In this document: positions 54,189 to 62,655 of the stretch, piece after piece
How the letters are laid out: each line of letters starts with the position of its first letter
Position numbering within the stretch: position 1 is the stretch's first letter
Source: Agaricicola taiwanensis
GTDB lineage: Bacteria; Pseudomonadota; Alphaproteobacteria; Rhizobiales; Methylopilaceae
NCBI RefSeq assembly: GCF_014635245.1
Contig: NZ_BMCP01000002.1
Span: 930,001 to 994,000, forward strand
Direction of reading: 5' to 3'
Length of the DNA: 64,000 nt
Position numbers and translations under genes: made by a program
Notes under the pieces: model-generated
Database searches by the model: none
Seen by the model: the letters and a program-made list of their open reading frames with translations, nothing else
Told to the model about the DNA's origin: nothing

Positions 54189-54255
54189 GGGCAAAGCCGC
54201 TCACAAAGACTTTATTAACCATGCGACGATAACGGTGAGGTCCGTTTATCCATGG

Positions 54256-54816
54256 ATGCTGCTACGTCTCATGTTTCGGATAACCAGCCTTCTCCTTGCC
54301 GCTGTTCTTGCCGGATGCGCCGCGCCGCAGGCATCCCTCGAGCTGGACACATCCGACGCGCCCTACACCATCGATTCCGGCGACCGGTTGCGCGTGACGG
54401 TGTTTGGCCAGGCAAATCTCACGGCCAACTATACCGTCGACCCGGCCGGCAACATCGCCATGCCGCTCATCGGTGCTGTGCCCGCCCGTGGATCTACCGG
54501 CGCCCATCTTGAAAAAGCGATCGAAACCCGCCTTCGCAACGGTTTCATCCGGGAACCTGATGTCTCGGTCGAAATCGAAACCTATCGGCCCTTCTTCATT
54601 CTGGGGGAGGTGACACGGGCTGGCCAATATCCTTACGTCGCCGGTTTGACGGCTGAAACAGCGGTTGCGATCGCGGGCGGCTTCACCCCGCGCGCCGTGA
54701 AAAGTTCCGTGATCGTTACCCGGCGCCTCGGCGGCGAAGAGGTGCGAGGCACCGTGCCGATCACGACGCCCATCCGGCCAGGTGACAGCATCACCGTGCG
54801 GGAACGCTGGTTCTGA
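54256..54816 (+). CDS. Polysaccharide export lipoprotein, Wza/ExoF-like (short)
   Basis: 186 residues from ATG 54256. Lipobox in LLAAVLAGC, then the poly_export domain (YTIDSGDRLRVTVFGQANLT, GNIAMPLIGAVPARGSTGAH) and one SLBB-like domain (FFILGEVTRAGQYPYVAGLT, AVAIAGGFTPRA). It lacks the C-terminal outer-membrane helix of E. coli Wza, as many alphaproteobacterial versions do. Alternative starts: ATG 54271 and GTG 54235. Directs polymer across the outer membrane together with the divergent Wzc-like protein. Followed by the glycosyltransferase gene after 3 bp. Confidence 0.9.
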   Translation: MLLRLMFRITSLLLAAVLAGCAAPQASLELDTSDAPYTIDSGDRLRVTVFGQANLTANYTVDPAGNIAMPLIGAVPARGSTGAHLEKAIETRLRNGFIREPDVSVEIETYRPFFILGEVTRAGQYPYVAGLTAETAVAIAGGFTPRAVKSSVIVTRRLGGEEVRGTVPITTPIRPGDSITVRERWF

Positions 54817-54819
54817 TCC

Positions 54820-55953
54820 ATGCCACCCCGGTCGATCCTGCATGTCCTTCGGGCGCCGCGTGGCGGGGTACTGCGGCATGTGGATGATCTGGCGCGAGCC
54901 CAGACCTCCCTGGGGCACAGGGTCGGTCTCGTCTGCGACCTCGACACTGGAAATCAGCGGGACAGCGAGCGGCTTGACGCGCTGGCAAAGGATCTCACAT
55001 TGGGTGTGACCCGCATATCCATGGACCGGCGCGTCGGGCTTGGCGATCTGAAAGCCATGATCGAGGTGGCCCGTGTCCTGCGCCGGATCAAACCCGATGT
55101 GGTGCACGGGCACGGCGCAAAGGGGGGCGTTTACGCTCGCCTGGGCGCCTCGCTGGCGGATCGGCGCGGTCGTCGGGTGAAACGTTTCTACACCGCGCAT
55201 GGCGGCAGTCTTCACTATGATCCCTCAAGCCTGGCCGGGCGGTTCTACTTCACCGTGGAGCGCCTTCTGGAACGGGCAACCGACGGCATCGTCTTTGTCA
55301 GCCGGTTTGAAGAGGACACCTACAACAACAAGGTCGGAATGCCGCGTTGCGCGGTGCGTCAGGTCTATAACGGACTGCACCAAGACGACTTCATTCCTTG
55401 CGACCTCTCAGTGACAGCCGCGGATGTGCTGTTCCTCGGAGAACTCCGGCAACTCAAAGGCGTCGACGTGCTGATCGACGCCCTCGCCGTCCTGAACAAG
55501 GAGCGCGTGGTAACCGCGGCCATCGTTGGTGGCGGGCCGGATCGGGATGCCTTCGTCGAGCGCATCGCAACCCGCGGACTTGAAGACCGGATCACAGTTC
55601 ATGCTCCCATGCCGGCACTCGACGCCTTTCGGCTCGGGCGGATCATGGCGGTGCCCTCGCGAGCGGAGGCCCTCCCCTACGTCGTGCTGGAGGCGGTCGC
55701 CGCCGCCAAGCCAGTGGTTGCCAGCAAGGTCGGCGGCATCCCGGAAATCCTTCCCGAGAACAATCTTGTTCTCCCGTCCGACGTCAACGCACTCGCTGCC
55801 GCGTTAGGATCCAAGATTGACGGCGGCGCCAGCACTCTCGCGGCCGCCAAAGACCTCTCCGACGCCATTCGCGACCGGTTTTCCGTGGCTGCCATGGCGA
55901 CGGGGATCACCTCGTTCTATGACGAGGCCCGAACGCATGGGTTCGATACATAA
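54820..55953 (+). CDS. Glycosyltransferase family 4
   Basis: 377 residues, GT-B fold. ILHVLRAPRGGVLRHVDDLA at the acceptor-side N-terminus; donor-binding half with VLFLGELRQLKGVDVLIDAL, AIVGGGPDRDAF, the EX7E motif region SRAEALPYVVLEAVAAAKPV and GGIPEIL. Transfers a sugar from a nucleotide donor to the growing lipid-linked repeat. It is the only conventional GT in the locus, so the repeat is short, or other transferases lie elsewhere. Confidence 0.93.
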   Translation: MPPRSILHVLRAPRGGVLRHVDDLARAQTSLGHRVGLVCDLDTGNQRDSERLDALAKDLTLGVTRISMDRRVGLGDLKAMIEVARVLRRIKPDVVHGHGAKGGVYARLGASLADRRGRRVKRFYTAHGGSLHYDPSSLAGRFYFTVERLLERATDGIVFVSRFEEDTYNNKVGMPRCAVRQVYNGLHQDDFIPCDLSVTAADVLFLGELRQLKGVDVLIDALAVLNKERVVTAAIVGGGPDRDAFVERIATRGLEDRITVHAPMPALDAFRLGRIMAVPSRAEALPYVVLEAVAAAKPVVASKVGGIPEILPENNLVLPSDVNALAAALGSKIDGGASTLAAAKDLSDAIRDRFSVAAMATGITSFYDEARTHGFDT

Positions 55954-56099
55954 AATGCGAATGAGCTTTTTACTCCTGAGTTCCCAATGCATTCCGCAGA
56001 ATAGACCGGTTTTTCGACGATCGGATTAAGCCTTCTGTGAGCATTTTCTCCTAAGGGTCGACCCGGGGCCAAAACCGACCCGGTGAGGATACGCTTTAG

Positions 56100-57614
56100 A
56101 TGTTCGGCCTTTCTACCCGCGACGCATTGCCGATGGATGCGGGACCGACACCCGCAGACGCCGGACCGCCTGCGATAGAGATTTCTCCTCTGCCCGGCAC
56201 ACCGGCAACGAAGACCACTTCTCCGGTGGTTCTAGCCGGCGTCGTCCGCCTTGCCGAAGCTGCCCTGATCGTTACCACCGGCCTTATCGGGCTCTTGCCA
56301 AATCTCCTGGTGGGCGAGAGTTGGCTGAAGATGGCCGTCCCGCCGATCGTCGCCCTGGTCTACGTATTGCTGGGCGAGGCCGCTCACCTGTTTTCCGTTC
56401 CCCTCTTCCGCCAGCGGGGCGTTCAGCTTCTGCGTGTCATGGCGGTCGTTGCCATGGTCTGCGGGTTGCTTATCGCATCCTTCGCCATGGGGTCGGTGCT
56501 CACGGTCGAAAACATCGGCTGGCTGGAACGCTGGCTGGCCATCCTGGCTGTGGTGCTGGTCCTCTTCCGCCTTTCCACCCACCACCTCGTCAAGGCCTGG
56601 AGCTCCGCCGGCCGCCTCGCACGCCGGACAGCCATCGTCGGCGGCGGTGAGGCGGGCGAGAAGCTGATCCGGGAACTTGAGGCACGTGCGGTGGGTGATG
56701 TCACCATCTGCGGTGTGTTCGACGACCGCAGCGACATCCGCTCTCCCGACAGCGTCGCGGGGCATGCCAAGCTCGGCACCGTGGAGGATCTCGTCACCTT
56801 CGCGCGGCGGACAAAGCTTGATCTCGTGATCTTCACCCTGCCGATCACGGCGGAGGGCCGGATCCTCCAGATGCTGAAGAAGCTCTGGGTCCTGCCGGTG
56901 GACATCCGGCTGTCCGCTCACACCAACAAGCTTCAGTTCCGGCCGCGCTCCTACTCCTATCTCGGCTCGGTTCCCGTGCTGGATGTGCTGGACCGTCCGA
57001 TCGCCGACTGGGACATCGTGCAGAAATGGCTGTTCGACCGGATCGTCGGCGGTCTGGCGCTTCTCGCCCTTTCTCCGATCTTCCTGGTGACGGCCATCGC
57101 CATCAAGCTCACCTCGAACGGACCGGTGTTGTTCCGGCAACGGCGGTACGGCTTCAACAACGAGCTGATCGAGGTCTTCAAGTTCCGTTCGATGTACATC
57201 GATCAGTGCGATGCAACGGCGTCCAAGCTCGTGACCAAGGATGATCCGCGCGTGACGCCCGTGGGCCGCTTCATCCGCAAAACCTCCATCGACGAGCTGC
57301 CGCAGCTCTTCAACGTGGTGTTCAAAGGCAACCTCTCACTGGTCGGGCCGCGCCCCCACGCGATCCACGCCAAGGCCGTCGACCGGCTCTACAATGACGT
57401 GGTCGACGGCTATTTCGCCCGCCATAAGGTCAAGCCCGGCATCACCGGCTGGGCCCAGATCAACGGCTGGCGCGGCGAGACCGACACGGAAGAGAAGATC
57501 CAGCAACGCGTTGCCCATGATCTCTACTATATCGAGAACTGGTCGGTGTTCTTCGATCTCAAGATCCTGGCGATGACGCCGCTCTCACTCGTCTCGACAG
57601 AGAATGCCTATTGA
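56100..57614 (+). CDS. Undecaprenyl-phosphate glycosyl-1-phosphate transferase (WcaJ/ExoY/GumD type)
   Basis: 504 residues. Four N-terminal TM helices (about 42-160), a central Rossmann CoA_binding_3-like domain (TAIVGGGEAGEKLIRELEAR), a membrane segment with FDRIVGGLALLALSPIFLVT, and the C-terminal bacterial sugar-transferase domain: GPVLFRQRRYGFNNELIEVF, KFRSMY, TSIDELPQLFNVV, SLVGPRPHA, KPGITGWAQINGWRGETDT. It starts repeat-unit assembly by linking a hexose-1-P, usually glucose, to undecaprenyl phosphate. Its stop overlaps the TTG start of the polymerase gene. Confidence 0.95.
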   Translation: MFGLSTRDALPMDAGPTPADAGPPAIEISPLPGTPATKTTSPVVLAGVVRLAEAALIVTTGLIGLLPNLLVGESWLKMAVPPIVALVYVLLGEAAHLFSVPLFRQRGVQLLRVMAVVAMVCGLLIASFAMGSVLTVENIGWLERWLAILAVVLVLFRLSTHHLVKAWSSAGRLARRTAIVGGGEAGEKLIRELEARAVGDVTICGVFDDRSDIRSPDSVAGHAKLGTVEDLVTFARRTKLDLVIFTLPITAEGRILQMLKKLWVLPVDIRLSAHTNKLQFRPRSYSYLGSVPVLDVLDRPIADWDIVQKWLFDRIVGGLALLALSPIFLVTAIAIKLTSNGPVLFRQRRYGFNNELIEVFKFRSMYIDQCDATASKLVTKDDPRVTPVGRFIRKTSIDELPQLFNVVFKGNLSLVGPRPHAIHAKAVDRLYNDVVDGYFARHKVKPGITGWAQINGWRGETDTEEKIQQRVAHDLYYIENWSVFFDLKILAMTPLSLVSTENAY

Positions 57615-58900
57615 GCCGGATCGACCTGAGCACCCTTCCATCCGGCGCGGCCGTCCCCTTACGGATTTCGCTGGAGCGGCTGGCCTGCTTCACGCTCGGT
57701 CTGCTGGCCTTCAGCGGCTTCTATGTCATGGTGGAGCCGTCGCCTTATGAGTTCATGATGATCCCGGCTCTGCTCGTCTTCGTGCTGGCAGGCCTGAGGT
57801 TCCATCAGGCACACATCCCCCTTCTCATCCTTTTGACGCTGTTCAACATCGGCGGCGCTATCGCCCTTCTCGAGGTCTTCGGGGAAGAGAAGACGCTGAC
57901 TTACGTCATCGTCTCCATCTTCATGGGTGTGAACGCCATCTTTTTCGCGGCCTGCCTCGCCGATCGGACGCTGGAACGTTTCACCTATCTGCGGGCAGGC
58001 TACATCCTGGCGGCGGTCGCCTCCTCCCTGATGGCCATCGTCGGCTATTTCGACGTTGCCGGCCTGGCGGATGCTTTCACGCTCTATGGACGCGCCAAGG
58101 GCTCTTTCAAGGATCCCAACGTTTTTGGCCCCTTCCTCATTCTGCCCGCGCTTCTTTTGCTGCAGGATATCCTGCTCGGCAAATCACTGACGAAGGCGTG
58201 GAGAGTGATACCGCTCGGCATCATCCTGATCGGCCTGTTCCTGACCTTTTCGCGCGGCGCCTGGGCCCACTTCGTCGCCTCCACCGTGCTGATGATCTTC
58301 TTTCTAATGGTGACACTGCCCTCGCCGATACTGCGGCTGCGCATCCTGCTGCTGTCAGCCGTGGGGGCCGTCGTCTGCGTGGTTGCGCTTTCGGCACTTC
58401 TCACCGTTCCGGCCGTTGGCGAATTGTTCGAGACGCGGGCAAAGCTCGGGCAGCAATATGACCTGGAAGAAGGTGGGCGGTTCGACAATCAGGCGACCAG
58501 CATTCCGATCCTTCTGGAAAAACCGGCGGGGCTCGGCCCCTATGCCTTCGGCATCCGCTTTGGCGGCGATCCGCACAATGTCTATCTGAACGCCTTTGCC
58601 GCCTATGGTTGGCTGGGTGGCTTTTCCTATGCCACCCTCATCGTCATCACCTGGATCAGCGGGCTCAGGCAGCTCTTCAAGCCCAGCCCTTTCCAGCGGC
58701 CGTTCTGCGCCACCATGGCGACCTTCATGGTGATGACGGTGCTCGGCTTCATCATTGATACCGACCACTGGCGCCACTTCTTCATGCTGCTCGGTATCAA
58801 CTGGGGCTTCATTGCCGCCGTTTTGATGCACGAACGCCGGGCGAAAGGCGTCAGCCGGGGAGCCGTCGTGCCAGCAGGCGCCATGCGATACCGAGGATGA
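57611..58900 (+). CDS. O-antigen ligase/polymerase (Wzy/WaaL-like) membrane protein
   Basis: 429 residues, about ten to twelve TM helices. The family pore region with GSFKDPNVFGPFLILPALLL and a later periplasmic loop with GGRFDNQATSIPILLEKP and FGGDPHNVYLNAFAAYGWLG is typical of Wzy_C/O-antigen ligase proteins (His-x-x-Tyr). Start is TTG 57611 overlapping the transferase stop (TTGA), the only sensible start because the next Met is far into TM1-2. It polymerises the exopolysaccharide repeat. The 3' end overlaps the convergent murJ by 50 nt. Confidence 0.87.
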   Translation: MSRIDLSTLPSGAAVPLRISLERLACFTLGLLAFSGFYVMVEPSPYEFMMIPALLVFVLAGLRFHQAHIPLLILLTLFNIGGAIALLEVFGEEKTLTYVIVSIFMGVNAIFFAACLADRTLERFTYLRAGYILAAVASSLMAIVGYFDVAGLADAFTLYGRAKGSFKDPNVFGPFLILPALLLLQDILLGKSLTKAWRVIPLGIILIGLFLTFSRGAWAHFVASTVLMIFFLMVTLPSPILRLRILLLSAVGAVVCVVALSALLTVPAVGELFETRAKLGQQYDLEEGGRFDNQATSIPILLEKPAGLGPYAFGIRFGGDPHNVYLNAFAAYGWLGGFSYATLIVITWISGLRQLFKPSPFQRPFCATMATFMVMTVLGFIIDTDHWRHFFMLLGINWGFIAAVLMHERRAKGVSRGAVVPAGAMRYRG

Positions 58901-60374
58901 CGAGATAGGCGGACGCCGCGGCAGCCCCCCGCAGCCCAAGCGGCAGCAGACCCGGAAATACGGGAAGAAGATCGGGAAGCCCCGCCACCATCGGCCTCAG
59001 ACCCCACAGAACCGCTGCCATGGCGACGGCCGCGGCCACGGCGATGCAGGTGAAGGCGATCAGCCTGCGATCGGGAACGATGTGCCCGCGCACCATCAGG
59101 ATGACGAAGAGCACCAGCAGATTGATCCAGGCTCCGACGGAGGTTGCGAGCGCCAGACCCGCGTGGGCCATGCTGCCGACCAGCAGGATCTTGAGACCTA
59201 CGTTGACGGCAGTCGCGATCCCAAGCGCGAGCACTGGCGTCAGTGTATCCCGGCGCGCATAGAAGGACGCGGTGACCGGGCGCAGCATCAGGACCGCGAT
59301 GAGGCCCACGGCATAGGCGGCAAGAGCGGCAGCGGAGCCCTCGACGGCACGGGCGTCGAAGGCGCCGCGGCCGAACATCACCGCTATGACCGCCGTGGCC
59401 TCCAGAGCGAAGACAATGACGAAGGGCAACCCCAGGATGATGCTGCCCTCGATGGCGCGGTTGAAGCTTCTGTTGGCTCCCGTGTGGTCGCCGGAGGCGA
59501 GACGGCGGGCAAGGTCCGGCAGGAGGACCGTGCCGATGGCGATGCCGATGATGGCCACGGGAAGCTGATAGAGCCTGTCGGCGTAATAGAGGAAGGACAC
59601 CGATCCTGACGGCAGGAAGGAGGCAATGATGGTGTCGGCGAACATGGCGATCTGCGTGCCTGCCGAACCAAGCGTTGCCGGAAGGAAGCCCTTCAGGAAA
59701 TCGCGTGTCTCCGGCTCGACCGATGGCTTGCGCAGGCCAAGACCGATGTTGGCTCGCCTCAGATCCCACAGCACGAAGGCAAGCTCGGCAAAGCCTGCCG
59801 CCAGCACACCCCAGGCGAGCGCATAGGCCGCGTCGGGAAACCAGGGGGCCAGCAGGAGTGCGCCGATCAGGCAGATGTTGAGAAGGATGGGCGCGGCGGC
59901 AGCGGCGGCAAAACGCTCATGGGCGTTGAGCATGCCGGAGATGAGCGTGACGATGGAGATCAGCACCAGATAGGGAAAGGTGATGCGCGTCAGTTCCACC
60001 GTCTGGGCGAACTGTCCGGCGTCATCGGTGAAACCCGGCGCCAGAAGGCCGACCAGCCAAGGCATGGCGGCGAAGGCTGTCACCAGCAGGATCGCATGGA
60101 CCAGCAGCGTCCATCCCAGAATACCGCTCGCAAAGCGTTTCGCCGCTTCGGGGCCGGAGGCGGCCAGCGTTCCGGCATAGCGCGGCACGAAGGCGGCATT
60201 GAAGGCGCCTTCCGCGAAAATGGCCCGGAAATGGTTGGGCAGACGGAAGGCCACCATGAAGGCATCGCCCAGAGGCCCTGCTCCGAGAACCGCGGCCATA
60301 AGCACATCGCGGGCAAAACCGAAGACGCGCGAGACGAGGGTCAGCCCGCCGACCGAAGCCACTTTTCTCCACAT
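58851..60374 (-). CDS. murJ: MurJ lipid II flippase (MviN family)
   Basis: 507 residues, about 14 TM helices. Conserved start WRKVASVGGLTLVSRVFGFA, GDAFMVAFRLPNHFRAIFAE, GAFNAAFVPRYA, and the LYYADRLYQLPVAIIGIAIG, TVLLPDLARRLASGD motifs. It flips lipid II to the periplasm for peptidoglycan synthesis. Start ATG 60374 with GGAGG 11 nt upstream; a GTG at 60401 is possible. It is placed at the end of the exopolysaccharide locus, which has no recognisable Wzx flippase, but its sequence is that of MurJ. Confidence 0.95.
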   Translation of the reverse strand: MWRKVASVGGLTLVSRVFGFARDVLMAAVLGAGPLGDAFMVAFRLPNHFRAIFAEGAFNAAFVPRYAGTLAASGPEAAKRFASGILGWTLLVHAILLVTAFAAMPWLVGLLAPGFTDDAGQFAQTVELTRITFPYLVLISIVTLISGMLNAHERFAAAAAAPILLNICLIGALLLAPWFPDAAYALAWGVLAAGFAELAFVLWDLRRANIGLGLRKPSVEPETRDFLKGFLPATLGSAGTQIAMFADTIIASFLPSGSVSFLYYADRLYQLPVAIIGIAIGTVLLPDLARRLASGDHTGANRSFNRAIEGSIILGLPFVIVFALEATAVIAVMFGRGAFDARAVEGSAAALAAYAVGLIAVLMLRPVTASFYARRDTLTPVLALGIATAVNVGLKILLVGSMAHAGLALATSVGAWINLLVLFVILMVRGHIVPDRRLIAFTCIAVAAAVAMAAVLWGLRPMVAGLPDLLPVFPGLLPLGLRGAAAASAYLVILGIAWRLLARRLPG

Positions 60375-60445
60375 CGGCGATTCGTCCTCCGGATCCTTCA
60401 CCGGACGCGGTTTAACTTGTTCACGGAAGAGATGCCACGGATGCG

Positions 60446-60474
60446 TTGCGCGGAGCGAAATCTGCTTCTATAAG
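60446..60474 (+). promoter_or_regulatory. Promoter of tRNA-Pro
   Basis: -35 TTGCGC (60446-60451), 17-bp spacer, -10 TATAAG (60469-60474), ending 11 bp upstream of the tRNA. The -10 region CTTCTATAAGGG recurs at about 26535. Confidence 0.65.
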
Positions 60475-60485
60475 GGCGCCCAAGT

Positions 60486-60563
60486 CGGAGCGTGGCGCAG
60501 CCCGGTTAGCGCACTAGTCTGGGGGACTAGGGGTCGTGGGTTCAAATCCCGCCGCTCCGACCA
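60486..60563 (+). tRNA. tRNA-Pro (anticodon GGG)
   Basis: 78 nt. Acceptor stem CGGAGCG / CGCTCCG, discriminator A, encoded CCA. Anticodon stem CTAGT/ACTAG with loop CTGGGGG (anticodon GGG at 60521-60523), T-arm with GGTTCAAATCC. Directly upstream of the accessory stretch at the right end. Confidence 0.97.
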
Positions 60564-60724
60564 TTCAACTTCTCGATGTTGCTAGAATTAACAACCGGCT
60601 AGCACGAGCGTGGGGAAGTCCAGGTCCGTGGCCGCGGCGGTCACTTTTCCTGCGAATGAACCACCGAATTGATCTGGCGCAGAGCCGATCTCAAATTCTG
60701 AACTACTATGGTTCCGTATCAGAC

Positions 60725-61045
60725 ATGCAACCGATGGTGACCGTGATGTTGCGGATCGCATGTGTCTTGCTCATGTTTCTTTCATCGACCGCCCTCGGTC
60801 ATTCCGAGGGATCAAGCGCATTCACCGGATGCACTGGCCAGAGTGTCTCGCAGGTCGTCAACATGACTCCCCTTGTTGTGGCGCAAGCAGACGTGATGCA
60901 CTGCGCCCACAACTGCGATGTGCGGCGGGAATCCTGCGCCAACAGCTGCATTTCCCAGCATGGAATGGGAAGCAACGCGGCTGCCAGTTGCAGAAATAGC
61001 TGCACGCAGAGCCATAGTTCGTGTGTGGCCGGCTGTCGGAAATAG
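60725..61045 (+). CDS. Small exported Cys-rich protein with duplicated C-X3-C-X6-C-X3-C
   Basis: 106 residues from ATG 60725. Signal peptide-like N-terminus (MLRIACVLLMFLSSTALG), then 10 Cys in all; the last eight form two units of C-X3-C-X6-C-X3-C (Cys60/64/71/75 and Cys89/93/100/104) with little else conserved. No family recognised. Several in-frame ATGs (60656, 60734, 60746); no strong ribosome binding site, so the start and even expression are uncertain. Base composition is less GC-rich than the core. Could be disulfide-rich or metal-binding. Confidence 0.6.
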   Translation: MQPMVTVMLRIACVLLMFLSSTALGHSEGSSAFTGCTGQSVSQVVNMTPLVVAQADVMHCAHNCDVRRESCANSCISQHGMGSNAAASCRNSCTQSHSSCVAGCRK

Positions 61046-61592
61046 CCAGGCTGCCAAGGCAGCATTCCGCAGCTCGGCGGTAATAGCCGCCGGAAAAGCG
61101 ATACCAGTCCTTCGCTTGCCCCATCTCTGTTGCATGTCCTTCCCACCGATGAAGCGATGCGCGTTGATACGCTCGCCGCTGTACGTACAGAGGCTGCCTT
61201 GACCGAAGGGCACACATCGATCCTGCTTTCCCATGATCATGCGCGTCAGGGCTCGCGTTGATGCGCGTTCCGCCCTGTGGTGCCTTTGCCTCAATGCCAC
61301 AGAGCCTGACAGGCTGCTGTCCGGCACGAAGGTGTCTCCACACAGCCCTCCTCACGCATGGAGCCGGGCCCTCGCACTTCCGCATAACCTTCACGGCGGC
61401 AGAAGGTTGTTTGACTTCAAAGTTGCTTTGCCGATAGCTTTTGAATCTCTGCCGACTGTGCACAGTACGACATGGATCGAACTGCTCCGCCGGCGCACCA
61501 GAGTCCCTCCGCTGCAACAGAGTGCAAGGAGATGATGCGCATCGGCCGCAAACAAGAAACTTCGAAGTGCTGCTCAATGTAGGGAGGAACGA
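61046..61592. other. 547-bp region without a convincing gene
   Basis: Open frames on both strands here (for example minus 60858-61577) read as noise, without motifs, signal peptides or ribosome binding sites. A TTGACT at 61411-61416 could be the -35 of the downstream binding-protein gene. No tRNA-like direct repeat or transposase fragment was recognised. Confidence 0.6.
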
Positions 61593-62546
61593 ATGCGCAT
61601 TATCAGCTATGCCGCAGCCGCCATATTGGCACTAACTGCCACCGCCGCATCAGCACAATTTCCGGAAAAGGTCGTCACCGTTGTCGTCGGCTACACACCG
61701 GGCGGCTCGAACGACAAGGTCGGGCGTCACATCGCAGATGGGCTCAAGGACACATGGGGGCAGCCGGTCATCGTCGAGAACCGTCCGGGTGCAGGCGGCG
61801 CCATCGGTGCTGCCCATGTGTCGCAAGCCGCTCCCGACGGGCACACCCTGATGGTGGGTCCGGTGACCATCACGATGATTGAATCGGTTCAAGCAAACCT
61901 GCCCTATGATCTGGACGCGGATTTCACTCCGGTTGCCATGCTCGGACAAGTTCCGATGGTTCTCGCAGTCGGCCCATCGGTTCCGGCGAAATCAGTCAAG
62001 GAATTCCTGGAAATCGCCCGCTCCAAAACGCTTCATTCCGGCACCACGGGTGTAGGCGCAATCGATCATTTTGCATCCGTGCTGCTCATGGAATCTGCCG
62101 GCATCAAGCTGGAGACCGTCAACTACAAGGGCGGAACTGACGCGATGATCGATCTTATCGGCGGTCACGTCGACATGTACTTCGGAAGCCTCACACAGCT
62201 CATGCAGCAGATCCGCGCCGGCAAGCTGACCGCGATAGCCGTAACGGGTGACAAGCGCTCGGACGCCCTGCCGGACACACCGACCTTCGCCGAGGCTGGC
62301 CTCCAGGGAATGGACGTGCAGCAGTGGTGGGCGATATTTGCTCCCAAGAAGACGCCCGACGCCGTGATCGAAAAGATCAACGCAGACATCAACGCCATAC
62401 TGGAGAGCGACGGCACGAAAGCGTTCTTTGCGCAGGATGGTGCCTACCCCGATCCCATGGAGGTCCAAGAACTCAAGGACTTCGTAAAGAGCGAATCGGA
62501 GAAATGGCAGAAGATTGCCAAACAGGCCAACATGGCTGTCCAGTAG
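61593..62546 (+). CDS. Bug/TctC-family periplasmic solute-binding protein
   Basis: 317 residues. Signal peptide (AAAAILALTATAASAQ), then family segments VTVVVGYTPGGSNDKVGRHI, VIVENRPGAGGAIGAAHVSQ, APDGHTLMVG, VNYKGGTDAMIDLIGGHVDM, LPDTPTFAEAGL and a C-terminal EKWQKIAKQ helix. Binds a small carboxylate or amide ligand for a TTT-type or other carrier. AGGGAGGAACGA precedes the ATG, a strong ribosome binding site. No TctAB genes are visible here; the amidase gene 110 bp downstream suggests the ligand may be an amide. Confidence 0.94.
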   Translation: MRIISYAAAAILALTATAASAQFPEKVVTVVVGYTPGGSNDKVGRHIADGLKDTWGQPVIVENRPGAGGAIGAAHVSQAAPDGHTLMVGPVTITMIESVQANLPYDLDADFTPVAMLGQVPMVLAVGPSVPAKSVKEFLEIARSKTLHSGTTGVGAIDHFASVLLMESAGIKLETVNYKGGTDAMIDLIGGHVDMYFGSLTQLMQQIRAGKLTAIAVTGDKRSDALPDTPTFAEAGLQGMDVQQWWAIFAPKKTPDAVIEKINADINAILESDGTKAFFAQDGAYPDPMEVQELKDFVKSESEKWQKIAKQANMAVQ

Positions 62547-62655
62547 ACACCCCAGCAGAACCGCGCACACCAATCGGGGGGCGCCGGAGAATGCCACGCA
62601 TCTGCAGCTCCCTCGCTGCCTCTCCAGACTTATAATTCACAACAAAAGGTGTTGG

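Noticed and set aside
56055..56081. GGGTCG/CGACCC inverted repeat upstream of the glycosyl-1-P transferase gene
   Set aside because: Short arms in GC-rich DNA, expected by chance; no further support.
60858..61577. Minus-strand open frame over the Cys-rich gene and the empty region
   Set aside because: Cys/Arg-rich noise, no start signal or motif; considered as a transposase remnant but nothing supports this.
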